Shown here: positions 36,371-36,716 of the stretch, in pieces
How positions within the stretch are numbered: position 1 is the first letter of the stretch
How the letters are laid out: each line of letters starts with the position of its first letter
From: a virus
DNA length: 36,716 bases
Direction: 5' to 3' (one strand)
Virus record (IMG/VR): IMGVR_UViG_3300009428_002742
Span: 1 to 36,716 of that record
The notes under the pieces: model-generated
Database searches by the model: none
Seen by the model: the letters and a program-made list of their open reading frames with translations, nothing else
Told to the model about the DNA's origin: nothing
Translations under genes and position numbers: made by a program

Positions 36371-36716
36371 TAGTCACCTTTTCCTGGGTTCATCGAAAGT
36401 AATTCTCTCTTGTTTGGTACGCCATCCCATTCTGCAGCATCCTTTGGAACGTCTTCTGGTCTTGCTAATGTAATGTTTGGCCATATAGCGGATGTATCGG
36501 TATTAATCTTTAGCCAATATCCAAGTTCATCCCCCTCTAATTCGGTGTCTGCCACAATTGCATCTACTGGACATTCTGGTTCACATACTCCACATTCAAT
36601 ACATTCGTCTGGATTAATTACAAGAAAGTTTTCGCCTTCGTAAAAACAGTCTACTGGACATACTTCGACACAGTCCATGTGCTTACACTTAATGCAATTA
36701 TCAGTTACTAAATACG
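36370..36716 (-). CDS. FdxA-type 7Fe ferredoxin, partial at 5' end
   Basis: The frame continues upstream off the window edge: [15 protein letters not shown] precedes the ATG at 36678 in frame, and lacks a start. The visible 115 residues hold a first cluster motif C-I-K-C...C-V-E-V-C-P and a second [12 protein letters not shown], as in the FdxA [3Fe-4S][4Fe-4S] ferredoxins. The C-terminal extension ([17 protein letters not shown]...LARPEDVP) is also typical. It would carry electrons for a host or phage reductase. Such host-like ferredoxins are uncommon phage accessory genes; their partner is unknown. Confidence 0.9.
   Translation of the reverse strand, partial: YLVTDNCIKCKHMDCVEVCPVDCFYEGENFLVINPDECIECGVCEPECPVDAIVADTELEGDELGYWLKINTDTSAIWPNITLARPEDVPKDAAEWDGVPNKRELLSMNPGKGD

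Noticed and set aside
1-36716. tRNA genes, CRISPR arrays, insertion sequences or integrase/att sites
   Set aside because: Gaps between genes are nearly all under 150 bp, and no cloverleaf, spaced direct repeats, transposase or integrase motifs were seen by eye.

Overview
This 36.7 kb AT-rich window is a contiguous piece of a large marine T4-like (myovirus) phage genome. The hallmark genes are a family B (gp43-type) DNA polymerase, a probable gp45-like sliding clamp, a DsbA-like dsDNA-binding protein, PhoH, ThyX and a dense cloud of small conserved hypothetical genes of the kind found in cyanophages and pelagiphages. An FdxA-type 7Fe ferredoxin, a DUF465/YdcH-like protein and the AT-rich composition make an alphaproteobacterial host (SAR11-like) plausible, but the host is inferred, not seen. 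Every gene except phoH is on the minus strand, so transcription runs from high to low coordinates. Genes overlap or abut almost everywhere; both window edges cut a gene.

Layout in the direction of transcription. (1) 36.7-35.1 kb: ferredoxin, two small genes, thyX and a small hypothetical gene. These converge on the lone plus-strand gene phoH (34.4-35.1 kb), which has a hairpin in its leader and a GC-rich hairpin terminator. (2) 34.2-29.8 kb: two conserved hypothetical, possibly virion, genes, a previously uncalled Cys-rich mini-gene, then a lysis cassette (GH19 endolysin with a peptidoglycan-binding tail, overlapping i-spanin/o-spanin pair, membrane protein, class 3 lipase, holin-like protein). 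(3) 29.8-26.7 kb: DnaJ and a ClpA-like AAA+ unfoldase that keeps an IGF-type ClpP-docking tripeptide, with a sigma70-like promoter carrying an inverted repeat in its spacer. (4) 26.7-11.8 kb: virion-related genes. Most of those between 25.6 and 12.9 kb start with a short MK(I/L)xE(I/F) or MRFxEF leader followed by (I/L)-x-E. This resembles the T4 capsid-targeting sequence and its prohead-protease site, so I read the cluster as candidate capsid cargo. It includes an ADP-ribosyltransferase-fold protein, a CCA-adding/poly(A)-polymerase-type enzyme inside a repeat-flanked large protein, an NMNAT/cytidylyltransferase-like protein, a KxDG ligase-like protein, hydrophobic proteins and a large protein with two peptidoglycan-binding repeats. 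(5) 11.8-7.5 kb: replication genes (DsbA-like, DNA polymerase, TagD-like cytidylyltransferase). (6) 7.5-0 kb: clamp, a DpdA-like TGT paralogue and a QueD-like protein (pointing to 7-deazaguanine DNA modification), a glycosyltransferase, a UDP-sugar epimerase-like protein and a phosphoribosyltransferase.

Regulation appears split. Nine NATAAATA octamers (the late -10 motif of T4-like cyanophages) sit just upstream of minus-strand starts, all between 11.5 and 34.3 kb. Near-perfect sigma70 promoters (TTGACA/T, 17 bp spacer, TATAAT or a variant) precede the dsbA-polymerase operon, the clamp-DpdA operon and clpA. No tRNA, CRISPR array, insertion sequence or integrase was seen. All family calls are by eye; no database search was run.
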